Source: Candidatus Tayloriibacteriota bacterium (lineage in GTDB: Bacteria; Patescibacteriota; Minisyncoccia; Phycocordibacterales; CAIZLB01). From it: DNA of 46,732 nt. Numbering within the stretch: the first letter of the stretch is position 1; the number at the start of each line of letters is the position of its first letter. Made by a program: the position numbers and the translations under genes. This document shows positions 1 to 9,738 of the stretch, piece after piece. The notes under the pieces were generated by a model that was given only the letters and a program-made list of their open reading frames with translations, was not told the DNA's origin and ran no database searches. The DNA is taken from the NCBI GenBank assembly GCA_018883165.1, contig VEQN01000006.1, positions 1 through 46,732 on the forward strand, written 5' to 3'.

Positions 1-159
1 CGTACTTCCAGCATTCTCCTGAAACTCACTTGGAAGTAGCCCAAACACTGAGAGGATTATTGCTGTGCCTAAGAAAAATACAGAGAACCACACGATATAG
101 CTTGATTCTTTTTGTGTGAATATGGAATCAAAATTTTTCCAAAGTGGTTTTTTAGGCAT
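1..159 (-). CDS. N-terminal part of a membrane-anchored protein (runs off the window)
   Basis: Only the first 53 codons are present, reading leftward off the window edge with no stop. The start is the ATG at 159-157, followed by a basic, aromatic stretch (MPKKPLWKNF). A single strongly hydrophobic segment follows at about residues 26-43, then a polar exit. This is a signal-anchor topology with a short cytoplasmic N-terminus. The gene is divergent from the EamA transporter gene, 38 bases apart. Sortases and other surface enzymes in Patescibacteria often begin this way, but no catalytic region is visible, so the function stays open. Confidence 0.6.
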   Translation of the reverse strand, partial: MPKKPLWKNFDSIFTQKESSYIVWFSVFFLGTAIILSVFGLLPSEFQENAGST

Positions 160-197
160 ATATGATATGTCGATATTATAGCGTATAATCAGAGGAT

Positions 198-1115
198 ATG
201 ACATGGGTACCACTCGCATTAATTGCATCTGTTTTTAAATCACTGGCCACTATTTCTGAGAAAGAAATACTTACAAAAGAAAGTACTGCAAATTACATAG
301 CGGGCGTAAGCTTCATCATTGCAATTTGCTCCCTCCCCCTTCTATATTTCACAGAGTACACACATATATCCGCACACTCATTCTGGCTCATCTACATATT
401 CTCGATTTTCTCAGTCGTCAGCGCATTATCCATGGCATTTGTAGTGAAGCATTTAGATATCAGTGAATCGAGTGCACTCTTTGCAACAACACCAATTGCG
501 GTTGGAATCTTCGGGACCATATTCATAGGTGAAATCCTTACAGCAACACAAGTTGCAGGTATCATCGTGTCATCTCTTGGTCTTTTCATACTTGAATTTA
601 GACATAAAAACAGACACGGTGTTGATATAAATAAAAAGGAACATGATGATGACCATCCAATATATGGTCGGAAGAAACTATACACCATCCTCATCATCGG
701 TCTTGTAGCATTTGGTCTAAGCTCAATTGGAGACAGATATTTAATCTTCTACAAAGGAGTTGATCCGATGTTGTTTCTGGTAATCATCCAACTATGTATT
801 AGTTTAAATATGTTTGCATATGAGATAGTTAAGAATGCATTCATGAAACCAACCGAAACTAGACTAAAACTCATTGACCCCGAGCTTTTACTTCAAAAAT
901 CATTCTGGGGCAATGTCATATTCATCATCTCTCACAGGGTAACTCATATGTTTGCAATTAATCTCGTTGCAGCTGGTGTTCTTAATGCAGCAAAGCAAAT
1001 TAATGCTGTATTTACCACAATATTAGGAGGAAAACTCTTTCATGAAGAAGATCTACTCCGAAGGACCATTGCCTGTCTGGTCATCATTTCAGGGGCTGTT
1101 TTGGTCATTCTCTAG
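198..1115 (+). CDS. EamA/DMT-superfamily transporter
   Basis: This 305-residue integral membrane protein has the two-fold repeat of drug/metabolite (EamA) transporters: a first set of helices over about residues 1-135 and a second over about 160-305. They are joined by a hydrophilic His/Asp-rich linker (KKEHDDDHP) near residue 148. The helix pattern and the motif around LDISESSALFATTPIAVGIFG fit DMT exporters, whose substrates are usually amino acids, metabolites or drugs; the substrate here cannot be told. The ATG at 198 is chosen because the reading begins right after it, and a TATAAT box at 184-189 leaves only 8 bases before the start, so the mRNA is probably leaderless. The gene stands alone and is followed by the promoter of the next gene. 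Confidence 0.8.
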   Translation: MTWVPLALIASVFKSLATISEKEILTKESTANYIAGVSFIIAICSLPLLYFTEYTHISAHSFWLIYIFSIFSVVSALSMAFVVKHLDISESSALFATTPIAVGIFGTIFIGEILTATQVAGIIVSSLGLFILEFRHKNRHGVDINKKEHDDDHPIYGRKKLYTILIIGLVAFGLSSIGDRYLIFYKGVDPMLFLVIIQLCISLNMFAYEIVKNAFMKPTETRLKLIDPELLLQKSFWGNVIFIISHRVTHMFAINLVAAGVLNAAKQINAVFTTILGGKLFHEEDLLRRTIACLVIISGAVLVIL

Positions 1116-1118
1116 TAT

Positions 1119-1148
1119 TTGACAGATATCAATATAGTGTGATATAAT
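1119..1148 (+). promoter_or_regulatory. sigma70-type promoter, leaderless for the CARDB gene
   Basis: TTGACA (1119-1124), an 18-base spacer and TATAAT (1143-1148) match the consensus exactly. The start codon is at 1158, only 9 bases after the -10 box, so transcription should begin within two or three bases of the ATG. It is the cleanest example of the start-proximal promoters found across this window. Confidence 0.8.
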
Positions 1149-1157
1149 AGTAACACT

Positions 1158-2336
1158 ATGAAAACATTCCTAAGAGTCCTCATCATCGGTGCGATTCTTT
1201 TAATTCTCGTACTTCTCAGTGTGGGAATTGTTCGAATTGTCCCAAAAGCACTTTCATCACTTGCATCTGCAACAGTATCAATTAACTCCCTGTTTACAGG
1301 CAATGATTCAACTGCTTCAACAACAAAACCTGCTCCATCAGGGACAGGGTTTGTTACAGTTGCCACTTCAACACAAAACGCAACATCTTCAATTCTTGAT
1401 ATCTTGAAACCAAACTTTAATAAGTACGGACCAAACAACTACGTCCCTACCCCTGGTACAAACTCAAATACATACAATCGTGTTAATGGCACAGCAAACG
1501 GAAGAGGTGTCTCAACAAACACAGTTACAACTACATGTGCTGCAAATGGTTCACCCGATCTTGCAGTATCAATCATCGGAAAAGGTGTAATCTCAAAGAC
1601 AACAGGTCAATATGTTGAGACTAATAACTTCACAACTGGTGATATGGTTTCAATAAAATTCAAAATTGAGAACCGTGGTACATGTCCAACAGGAACATGG
1701 AACCTGAACACCACACTCCCTTCACAAAACTCAGCTGACCGAACACGAAATGTTACAAATGTTGCATCACTTCCTGCAGGTAGTGCAGTAACTGGTCAGG
1801 CAAACTTTGATATGCCTCAACCGGGAAATGTTTCTGTAACGCTTGTTGCAACAGATGGTTCAGGAAAAGATACTGACGCATCAAACAACACCGCGTCACA
1901 AGCGCTTTCTGTAGTTAATACCGGAACAACTGGTGGCACAAATGTAACTGTTATTGGGAACGGTCAGCCAGATTTGATTGTCCGAGTACTACAGACAGGT
2001 ATCCTCACATACAACAACCAATTCATCCCAACAGGAAACACATTCCGAGCCAGTGATCGAGTTGCAGTAAAGTTTGAGGTTGTAAACCAAGGTCAAACAA
2101 CCACAGGACCATGGAACTTCAGAGCAGAGCTTTCTGACTTCCCTAACCGAGTGTATAACAACAATCAGTATGAAGCGGGAATCCCATCAGCAGGAAAAGC
2201 TGTATATACAATCGCATTCGACAACGTGAGACCAGGAAGCAATACAATCACTCTGTTTGTAGACTCAATGAATCAGGTAAATGAATTCAACGAATCAAAT
2301 AATACAAGTGCTGTAAGTTTCAATGTAAACTACTAA
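1158..2336 (+). CDS. Membrane-anchored surface protein with two CARDB domains
   Basis: This 392-residue protein has an N-terminal hydrophobic segment (about residues 5-27), a Ser/Thr/Ala-rich linker, and two similar immunoglobulin-like domains at about 130-250 and 270-390. Both begin with a PDL-V motif (PDLAVSI, PDLIVRV), contain V-KFE/I-N-G turns and end in D-N-E-NN-S strands, the signature of CARDB (cell adhesion related domain in bacteria). It should sit outside the membrane and may take part in adhesion or cell-cell contact, which is inferred from the family. The gene is monocistronic, bounded by a consensus promoter and a terminator. Confidence 0.75.
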   Translation: MKTFLRVLIIGAILLILVLLSVGIVRIVPKALSSLASATVSINSLFTGNDSTASTTKPAPSGTGFVTVATSTQNATSSILDILKPNFNKYGPNNYVPTPGTNSNTYNRVNGTANGRGVSTNTVTTTCAANGSPDLAVSIIGKGVISKTTGQYVETNNFTTGDMVSIKFKIENRGTCPTGTWNLNTTLPSQNSADRTRNVTNVASLPAGSAVTGQANFDMPQPGNVSVTLVATDGSGKDTDASNNTASQALSVVNTGTTGGTNVTVIGNGQPDLIVRVLQTGILTYNNQFIPTGNTFRASDRVAVKFEVVNQGQTTTGPWNFRAELSDFPNRVYNNNQYEAGIPSAGKAVYTIAFDNVRPGSNTITLFVDSMNQVNEFNESNNTSAVSFNVNY

Positions 2337-2350
2337 TACACAAATTGAAA

Positions 2351-2384
2351 ACAACCCAACCAAAAATCGGGTTGCTTTCTTTTA
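2351..2384 (+). terminator. Rho-independent terminator after the CARDB gene
   Basis: The stem CAACCC (2352-2357) / GGGTTG (2369-2374) is followed by a T-rich tract (CTTTCTTTTA) directly downstream of the stop codon. Confidence 0.65.
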
Positions 2385-2385
2385 C

Positions 2386-2413
2386 TTGACTATTCAAATA
2401 TATATTGTATAGT
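2386..2413 (+). promoter_or_regulatory. Promoter of the 2499 membrane-protein gene
   Basis: TTGACT (2386-2391), a 16-base spacer and TATAGT (2408-2413). The predicted transcript start near 2420 leaves a leader of about 65-80 bases before the gene, unlike the leaderless host genes. Confidence 0.6.
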
Positions 2414-2498
2414 AACACACAGAACCACACCGTCTATGTGATTCCTCGCAGTGTAGAAAAGTCTGTACTGCCTGGAAGAGGTAGTATGAATATTTCTC

Positions 2499-3302
2499 GT
2501 GCACACACCGAGCTCACTGGCTCAACTGCGAAAAAGAGACATACCACCCGAACATACCGTGAACCCGCACAATAACAAAAATATCGATAACGCCGAACTC
2601 GGAAAGAATGCAGACCGACTCCTGTGGCACATCCTCGGGATGTGTTTCGGAAAATATGCCAAACATTTGCCAACACCTTGCTCAGCAACAGACACAAATC
2701 TCGATGCTGAGACTGCGGCCAGGTCTCTCCTGCTGTTTCTAACAGTCAGGGTGACTATCCTTGTCTCTGGACTCTCCGGACTTGCCGTCTTTGGGAGTGC
2801 GATGGCGATTGACTACAGCAAGCACGAGGACTGGGCCATAGGCCTTGGAATCATTGGAGTGGCTTTCATGGCGTATGCAGCCATTCTCACTTTTTATCAT
2901 TGGAATGAAAAAATGTGGGATAATCTCCTACTCACCAATCGCCAGAAAGCACTCGGCTACCGTTGGCTCAAAGTCCGGTGGTTACTTAGGCTGGCCCAAC
3001 TTGATGTATGTGTAATCCACCCATTCATACGTGGTGGTGCTATTGTGTATCAAGACCTTGAAGCAGCCTCGGGCTGGGAACTCCATAGCTTCGAAGAGGA
3101 AATCTGGAAGAGCATCCGAATTCGCCTCTACGAGCTAGGGTTCCTCCTGGTCGTTTCAGAAAGCAAAGGAATGTGGCCACACTGGATAGTTATGCGGACA
3201 CTGTATCGCTGGCAATTCAAAGCGGTGTATCGTCTTTACATCCATGGCGACTACTCAAGCGGCAATGACGTACGTCACTTCTTAACCCTGAGGGAAGGTT
3301 AA
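2499..3302 (+). CDS. Unknown protein with two transmembrane helices
   Basis: I do not recognise this family. The 267-residue product has a polar N-terminus of about 70 residues, two transmembrane helices at about 75-103 and 113-133, and a cytoplasmic-looking C-terminal region rich in Trp, Arg and Tyr (about 135-267). The only start in this frame near the leader is GTG at 2499, because an in-frame stop lies at 2487-2489. A better ribosome site (GGAAGAGG) sits just before an out-of-frame ATG at 2486 that opens a 28-codon reading frame, so the true start is uncertain; the ATG near 2640 is another option. Base composition is richer in C and G than in the neighbours, and the gene has its own promoter and terminator, suggesting transfer or a separate expression class. 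Confidence 0.6.
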   Translation: MHTPSSLAQLRKRDIPPEHTVNPHNNKNIDNAELGKNADRLLWHILGMCFGKYAKHLPTPCSATDTNLDAETAARSLLLFLTVRVTILVSGLSGLAVFGSAMAIDYSKHEDWAIGLGIIGVAFMAYAAILTFYHWNEKMWDNLLLTNRQKALGYRWLKVRWLLRLAQLDVCVIHPFIRGGAIVYQDLEAASGWELHSFEEEIWKSIRIRLYELGFLLVVSESKGMWPHWIVMRTLYRWQFKAVYRLYIHGDYSSGNDVRHFLTLREG

Positions 3303-3323
3303 GATTTCAAACCATTTCCCCTA

Positions 3324-3350
3324 CCCCAGAGGATCATCCTCTGGGGTTTC
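3324..3350 (+). terminator. Strong hairpin terminator
   Basis: A perfect 10-bp stem (CCCCAGAGGA 3324-3333 / TCCTCTGGGG 3337-3346) with a 3-base loop is followed by TTTCGTCATTT. It ends the rightward gene at 2499; there is no T-run on the other strand. Confidence 0.8.
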
Positions 3351-3351
3351 G

Positions 3352-4101
3352 TCATTTCACGACATACCAAAGATATTCAATATTTCCAGAACCACCTTGT
3401 ATTGGACTTTCAATCTCACCTTGAAGGTTAAACCCACACTCACGTAAAACATTTCTAATATTCGTCATTGCATTGTGTACAGCTTTTTCATTCTTCACAA
3501 TGCCATTCTTGGATATATATTCTTTCCCAACTTCAAATTGAGGTTTAATCAACACGACACCTTCAGCATGTTTCTTAACAAATCTTTCAAGTACTGGAAA
3601 TATATTCTTTATTGAAATAAAAGAAAGATCGATGACAAAGAAATCTACTCGTTCATCAGCAGGAAGCCCCTCAAGTGTTTGAATATTTGTTGATTCGAGT
3701 GACACTACCCTTTCGTCATCTTTCAATTTCAAATCAAGTTGGTCACTTCCTACATCAACTGCATATACCTTCGATATACCTTTTTCAAGAAGTACTTGTG
3801 TAAATCCACCTGTTGAAGATCCTATATCAATGGCAGATTTTCCTTGAACTGATAACTTCCAAGTGTCGAAAGCTTTCAGCAATTTGTATGCACCTCGACT
3901 TACATACTGGGTAGTTGAAACTTGTATACAATCTTTAGTTAATGAAGAAATATCGAATAGTTTTGAAGGTTTTGATACAACAACAAATTCACCTCTGTTA
4001 TTTCTCACAGAAACAAGACCTCGCTTAATGAGGTCTTCTGCTTCTGAACGACTTCTTGTGATTCCAAGCGTATATATCGCTCGATCAAATCTTTCCTGCA
4101 T
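3352..4101 (-). CDS. tlyA: TlyA-family rRNA 2'-O-methyltransferase / hemolysin-like protein
   Basis: An N-terminal S4 RNA-binding domain (about residues 1-60, with RSRSEAEDLIKRGLV) is followed by an FtsJ-type SAM methyltransferase domain. Visible motifs are SRGAYKL at the domain border, the SAM loop DIGSSTGGFTQVLL, VDVGSDQLD, the acidic strand FFVIDLSFIS and VVLIKPQFEVG. TlyA proteins methylate the 2'-hydroxyl of cytidines in rRNA; the hemolysin name is historical. The ATG at 4101 lies 5 bases past the gyrB stop and is preferred. A TTG at 4110 would overlap gyrB and add three residues. It is the second gene of the gyrB unit and is probably co-transcribed. Confidence 0.88.
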   Translation of the reverse strand: MQERFDRAIYTLGITRSRSEAEDLIKRGLVSVRNNRGEFVVVSKPSKLFDISSLTKDCIQVSTTQYVSRGAYKLLKAFDTWKLSVQGKSAIDIGSSTGGFTQVLLEKGISKVYAVDVGSDQLDLKLKDDERVVSLESTNIQTLEGLPADERVDFFVIDLSFISIKNIFPVLERFVKKHAEGVVLIKPQFEVGKEYISKNGIVKNEKAVHNAMTNIRNVLRECGFNLQGEIESPIQGGSGNIEYLWYVVK

Positions 4102-4106
4102 AAATC

Positions 4107-6263
<2,157 letters not shown>

Positions 6264-6315
6264 TTACGAAAATAATATGGATAAATTATACCAAAAAACG
6301 ACACTATACCTTATA

Positions 6316-6343
6316 TTGACTATATTTAATGATGTGTTATTAT
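6316..6343 (+). promoter_or_regulatory. Promoter of the 6414 gene, with a possible attenuator just downstream
   Basis: TTGACT (6316-6321), a 16-base spacer and TATTAT (6338-6343). The leader runs about 64 bases. It begins with a small GAGC-GAGG-GCTC hairpin (6350-6361) followed by seven Ts, resembling a weak terminator or attenuator, and ends in a CA-rich stretch before the ATG. Confidence 0.55.
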
Positions 6344-6413
6344 ACCACTGAGCGAGGGCTCTTTTTTTATTTGTCCCGAAGCTCTTTGACAACCAAACCC
6401 AGCAACCCAACCC

Positions 6414-6923
6414 ATGAAGAAGATAATTATCATTGGAGCAGAACCAGATCCACACAAGATCAAACCTGAAAACTCAGACTCATTTTGGAGGAGACTTGCA
6501 CGTCGAGCAGAGGAAATGCTCAAAATGCTTTCCCCTCACCTGGTGAGCCAAAAGCCAATCTCGATTGTCCGTGAACAGTGTTCACAGTGCCAGACTACGT
6601 CTGCAAGAATCGAAACAAAGGTGTTGTCTGATGGAAAACACACAACCAGAAACCTAGTCCGGTACGAAGACATACCGGAGACTGTGGCAACAACTGATGC
6701 TGACATCATATGCATCACCACTGCCGCAGCAACACTCAGGGATTTGGTGGAGACTATCGCACAGGAACATGCGGCCAGTTACACCTGGCCACAAGATCGA
6801 TACCTGATGGCAGTTGTCATTGATGGCGACAAAGTCACTTTTTGTACTCCAAACCAATCAATACCACTGTTCAAACAGGGCCATCTCATTGAGTATCATG
6901 TACCTGTTGCTGTAGCTGCATAG
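6414..6923 (+). CDS. Unknown protein, possibly a degenerate histidine-phosphatase fold
   Basis: This 169-residue soluble protein is not recognised with certainty. It begins KKIIIIGAEPDP, where a SixA-like histidine phosphatase would have a beta strand ending in RHG. It then has an Arg/Glu helix (SFWRRLARRAEEMLKML), a strand plus IVREQCSQCQTTSARI, where SixA has SSPLxRAxQTA, and a strand-helix unit ICITTAAATLRDLVETIA, where SixA has the second catalytic His. None of the catalytic RHG or GH residues survive, so an enzyme of that type would be inactive. This is fold-level reasoning only. The C-terminal strands (VIDGDKVTF) resemble those of the next gene. It stands alone with its own promoter, CA-rich leader (AAACCCAGCAACCC) and terminator. 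Confidence 0.6.
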   Translation: MKKIIIIGAEPDPHKIKPENSDSFWRRLARRAEEMLKMLSPHLVSQKPISIVREQCSQCQTTSARIETKVLSDGKHTTRNLVRYEDIPETVATTDADIICITTAAATLRDLVETIAQEHAASYTWPQDRYLMAVVIDGDKVTFCTPNQSIPLFKQGHLIEYHVPVAVAA

Positions 6924-6950
6924 GGAGTTAAATCTCTCGTAGCTTCCAAA

Positions 6951-6979
6951 GGAGCAACCTGCCAAGGTTGCTCCTTTTT
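6951..6979 (+). terminator. Hairpin terminator after the 6414 gene
   Basis: The 10-bp stem GGAGCAACCT (6951-6960) / AGGTTGCTCC (6965-6974) has a 4-base loop and is followed by TTTTT. Confidence 0.85.
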
Positions 6980-6982
6980 GTA

Positions 6983-7010
6983 TTGACCTGATCGTATATC
7001 TTCGTATATA
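6983..7010 (+). promoter_or_regulatory. Promoter and leader hairpin of the 7075 gene
   Basis: TTGACC (6983-6988), a 16-base spacer and TATATA (7005-7010). The roughly 58-base leader contains a 7-bp hairpin GGGGCAT (7026-7032) / ATGCCCC (7039-7045), then a CA-rich run up to the ATG. Confidence 0.55.
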
Positions 7011-7074
7011 TTGTTGCCGTAATTCGGGGCATAGAAATATGCCCCCCCTTCCTTGAAAATTAAACTCAACACTC

Positions 7075-7587
7075 ATGCTGTTCCAATTCCTACCCAAACT
7101 CATGCACGTGGTCATCATCATCGGTCGACCAAGTACACACACCGTCAGCAACCCAGACACACATTTCGGTATACAAGGGAGAAATCTACTCTTGCAACTG
7201 AAGAAAGCCGTAAGGCTTGATGACTTCCAGAAGGCGAAGAAATTCTGTCTCTGCGGAAATAGTGCCGTAACAATTCCATCCTATAAAGACATGTTTTGTA
7301 ACGGTGCTCCAACAGGACAGATCGGTTTTTGCTCGTTCACACCGAGTATGACCAGAACGGAAACCAGACAAAGCATTCTAAGTCAATGTGCAGAGAAGAA
7401 AATGCATGACTTGGAACTACTTTTCATATTCGCTGATACAGATCCTTATTACTACGTCACAGTCGTTGGTGAGGATTTCGTAACTGCAAAATTACCTGAC
7501 TCAATTAATCCATTTCATGCACTCATCTTTACAAAAGGTGAACTTGAGGTGGAGCTTATCGAGCCTAAAAACCCCTCGGGTACATGA
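7075..7587 (+). CDS. Unknown protein, possible distant paralogue of the 6414 product
   Basis: This 170-residue soluble protein has no family I can name. It starts with a hydrophobic strand (MHVVIIIGRPS) like that of the 6414 product, then a helix (GRNLLLQLKKAV), a Cys-rich segment (KKFCLCGNSAV, DMFCNG, GFCSF), a central strand LELLFIFADTDP and a C-terminal beta region (VVGEDFVTAKLPDS). Overall order, length and adjacency suggest the two genes are old duplicates, though identity is low. The start could be the ATG at 7075 or the in-frame ATG nine codons later; the second begins directly at the HVVIII strand. No Shine-Dalgarno is seen. Confidence 0.55.
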   Translation: MLFQFLPKLMHVVIIIGRPSTHTVSNPDTHFGIQGRNLLLQLKKAVRLDDFQKAKKFCLCGNSAVTIPSYKDMFCNGAPTGQIGFCSFTPSMTRTETRQSILSQCAEKKMHDLELLFIFADTDPYYYVTVVGEDFVTAKLPDSINPFHALIFTKGELEVELIEPKNPSGT

Positions 7588-7590
7588 GAA

Positions 7591-7629
7591 AAAACGCCTT
7601 GATAGCACTAGCTGCAATCAAGGCGTTTT
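7591..7629. terminator. Bidirectional terminator between convergent genes
   Basis: A 13-bp perfect stem AAAACGCCTTGAT (7591-7603) / ATCAAGGCGTTTT (7617-7629) has T-runs on both strands. It serves the rightward 7075 gene and the leftward 7633-8891 pair. Confidence 0.85.
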
Positions 7630-7632
7630 CAT

Positions 7633-7788
7633 TTACAGTGTATCTTTATTAGGATCGGTTACCTTCAGACTTTTCATCTCTTCACCATCGCTCACAGTAT
7701 CAACAACACTTCTCATAATTGAAAAGAAAAAGAATATAAGAATAGCGAAAAGTATTGCCAATGTTGTTTTTAGAAATCCCTTGTTCAT
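7633..7788 (-). CDS. Small single-pass membrane protein
   Basis: This 51-residue product has a basic N-terminus (MNKGFLK), one hydrophobic helix at about 6-24 rich in Phe/Ile/Leu, and an acidic, polar tail (VSDGEEMKSLKVTDPNKDTL). Its ATG overlaps the stop of the upstream PEP-utilising gene in an ATGA arrangement (7788-7785), a typical sign of translational coupling. This is why I accept such a short gene. It ends just before the bidirectional terminator. The function is unknown; coupling suggests a partner role for the upstream product. Confidence 0.65.
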   Translation of the reverse strand: MNKGFLKTTLAILFAILIFFFFSIMRSVVDTVSDGEEMKSLKVTDPNKDTL

Positions 7789-8891
7789 GGGTGTAGTATA
7801 ACACTTCCATTTTTCATATTTACTGTAACTGTGGAATTGTCTACCACTACATCAAGCAGTCTTTTAATACCCATCACTGTTGGTATATTCCGAACCAACC
7901 CCTCTTGTACAATTACTGAAGTATGACTTGCAGAACCACCTTCTTCTGAAAGTACTGCTCCCGCTTTGGATATTAACGGAATATATGCAGGATTCGAATT
8001 CATGGTTACTAATATATCACCATCATTAAAAGTGATATTTGATATATCACTTCCTGTCAAAACTCTTGCGACTCCTGTCACAATTTCTCTTGTACCAAAT
8101 GAAACTGGTATACCGACTAATTCTGTTACATCACCCATATATTCCCCTATTCTCCTTACTGATTCTTCTCGTGATACAAACTCAAGCGAAGCCACACCAT
8201 CTATTACCAAATACATGAAGTCTTTACCAGAAATACTGTTCCGTCTTTTCAGAATCGCTTCCTCAAATACCTCACGCCCCGATTGATCCAGTGCCCTGAT
8301 CTCATTGAATGTAAACAAATTCAAGTCTTCTCTTGCAATTCCTGTTCTACCCTCAAGGTAAGGGAGCAATACTTTGTGAAAAAATGATGGATATAAGGTA
8401 TCAGCTCTCAATTTCCGACAAAGTTCTTGTATCCTTGACTCAGGTGCAGTTTCATCAAACCAAAAGTATGGAAGGATTGCAGTATACACTGCAATTGAGA
8501 CAAACGTGTCGCACACCTCTTCAATACTGTGATATTCAAATTGCAGATTCTTACGGAGAACTTTCTGATCTTCCGGCTGTTTCCTTTGCATCGAGCGCTC
8601 AGCGGTATACATATTAAATGCGCTCTCGAGCACACGTAATGCAAGATCTGGCTTTGTTTCAATAATTTTATGAAAAGAATCCTTCATTCGTTTCAAATCA
8701 CTTTCACTACGAAAACACCTGACCATATATTCATGAGGATACCCACCAATCGCTGGTGTACCAAAAAACACACCTTGAGTGAAATTAAAACCGGAAATTT
8801 CTTGAAACTGTTTAGACCTATACCAATATTCCCAAAGAGAAGTACCGAGTATTGAAAAACTTCTTGTTAAATATATCGTTAAATCATTCAT
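7785..8891 (-). CDS. PEP-utilising enzyme mobile (swivelling His) domain protein
   Basis: The 368-residue protein has a C-terminal phosphohistidine swivel domain. GDILVTMNSNPAYIPLISKAGAVLSEEGGSASHTSVIVQEG contributes the motif GGSASHTSVIV, with the phospho-accepting His as in PEP synthase, PPDK and EI. The N-terminal ~270 residues are mainly helical and lack an ATP-grasp nucleotide-binding domain or a PEP barrel. It is therefore not a full PEP synthase and may pass phosphate to an unknown partner or have lost that role. Proteins of this architecture occur in Patescibacteria next to rifampicin-phosphotransferase-like genes. A TATAAT at 8925-8920 gives a leader of about 20 bases. It is coupled to the small membrane-protein gene downstream. 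Confidence 0.75.
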   Translation of the reverse strand: MNDLTIYLTRSFSILGTSLWEYWYRSKQFQEISGFNFTQGVFFGTPAIGGYPHEYMVRCFRSESDLKRMKDSFHKIIETKPDLALRVLESAFNMYTAERSMQRKQPEDQKVLRKNLQFEYHSIEEVCDTFVSIAVYTAILPYFWFDETAPESRIQELCRKLRADTLYPSFFHKVLLPYLEGRTGIAREDLNLFTFNEIRALDQSGREVFEEAILKRRNSISGKDFMYLVIDGVASLEFVSREESVRRIGEYMGDVTELVGIPVSFGTREIVTGVARVLTGSDISNITFNDGDILVTMNSNPAYIPLISKAGAVLSEEGGSASHTSVIVQEGLVRNIPTVMGIKRLLDVVVDNSTVTVNMKNGSVILHP

Positions 8892-8933
8892 ACCCTTGTG
8901 GACATAATCTCAAAAAACCATTATATACTCATA

Positions 8934-8961
8934 TTGATAAATATCTATACTGTGGTATAAA
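8934..8961 (+). promoter_or_regulatory. Promoter of the 9004 gene
   Basis: TTGATA (8934-8939), a 16-base spacer and TATAAA (8956-8961). The leader of about 36 bases is CA-rich (AACCAAACAACCAACC) and ends in GGAG five to eight bases before the ATG. Confidence 0.5.
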
Positions 8962-9003
8962 TTGATCAGATTTGAAAACCAAACAACCAACCGGAGAAAC
9001 ACC

Positions 9004-9687
9004 ATGTCAGACGATCCTACCGCAACCCACTTCCTTGAACTAGCAGTCTATGTAACAATCTTCCCAAGAGTTGTTACACTCAACAAAATGAAAAATCTGC
9101 TTACTGAGAAATTCGGCAAGTCAAACCCGACCATCAACAAACTGCTCGATCCAAAAACCGGCTTTGATGCACACTCTGAAATAAGCCTCAAAGCATATAC
9201 CGCATCAGTGCTCAAATCGAAAGGAGTCCTCAGGTTTGATGCATTCAAGCAAGAGCTACATAAAGCATTTGAAGAGGCAAACATCGACATTAACCAAAAG
9301 AGATCATCACTAGCATACCTAGGCACACCAGAAGAAATATTTAATGGTCATGCGATGAAACAATTCGAGTTATTCGAGATGTTCAAAGATTGTTTGATTC
9401 CACTCATGCGATCTATTGCCACCGTACAGATGCAACATGCCGAGAAGATAACGAAGGTAAATTTACCAGAACACCTTGGTGCAATTCTCCGTGAAGCTAA
9501 TCTGCATTACGAAAACACCACGGTTACACTGATTGAATCTGCAATGCCACTAGCATTCGCTTTACCCGCTGGCTTTCTCGCACTTACCATGACTGCGAGA
9601 ATAGATTTGGGAGACTTCGACACGACATCCTTTGTTACAAATGTTGCAAGGGAGGTCAGAGAAGAACTCCAACGGTTGATTACGTGA
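9004..9687 (+). CDS. Unknown soluble protein
   Basis: This 227-residue product belongs to no family I recognise. The ATG at 9004 is preferred over the ATG at 8962 because GGAG precedes it at a proper distance and 8962 lies at the predicted transcript start. The sequence is mixed helical, with no signal peptide. One moderately hydrophobic stretch lies near the C-terminus (LAFALPAGFLALTMTARI). Lys/Glu helices are frequent (LNKMKNLLTEKFGK, VAREVREELQRLI). The gene stands alone, with its own promoter and a strong shared terminator, and its codons end in C/G more often than those of the flanking methyltransferase and swivel-domain genes. Confidence 0.6.
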   Translation: MSDDPTATHFLELAVYVTIFPRVVTLNKMKNLLTEKFGKSNPTINKLLDPKTGFDAHSEISLKAYTASVLKSKGVLRFDAFKQELHKAFEEANIDINQKRSSLAYLGTPEEIFNGHAMKQFELFEMFKDCLIPLMRSIATVQMQHAEKITKVNLPEHLGAILREANLHYENTTVTLIESAMPLAFALPAGFLALTMTARIDLGDFDTTSFVTNVAREVREELQRLIT

Positions 9688-9693
9688 CCACCC

Positions 9694-9738
9694 ACACAAA
9701 ACCACCTCACTTGAGCTGGAGTGTGGGTGGTTTTGTGT
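9694..9738. terminator. Bidirectional terminator
   Basis: A 13-bp stem ACACAAAACCACC (9694-9706) / GGTGGTTTTGTGT (9726-9738) lies between the convergent 9004 gene and the methyltransferase gene whose stop it touches. T-rich flanks are seen on both strands. Confidence 0.75.

Noticed and set aside
6565-6585. GAAC-AGT-GTTC resembling an SOS box inside the 6414 gene
   Set aside because: The gap is three bases rather than four and it lies inside coding sequence.
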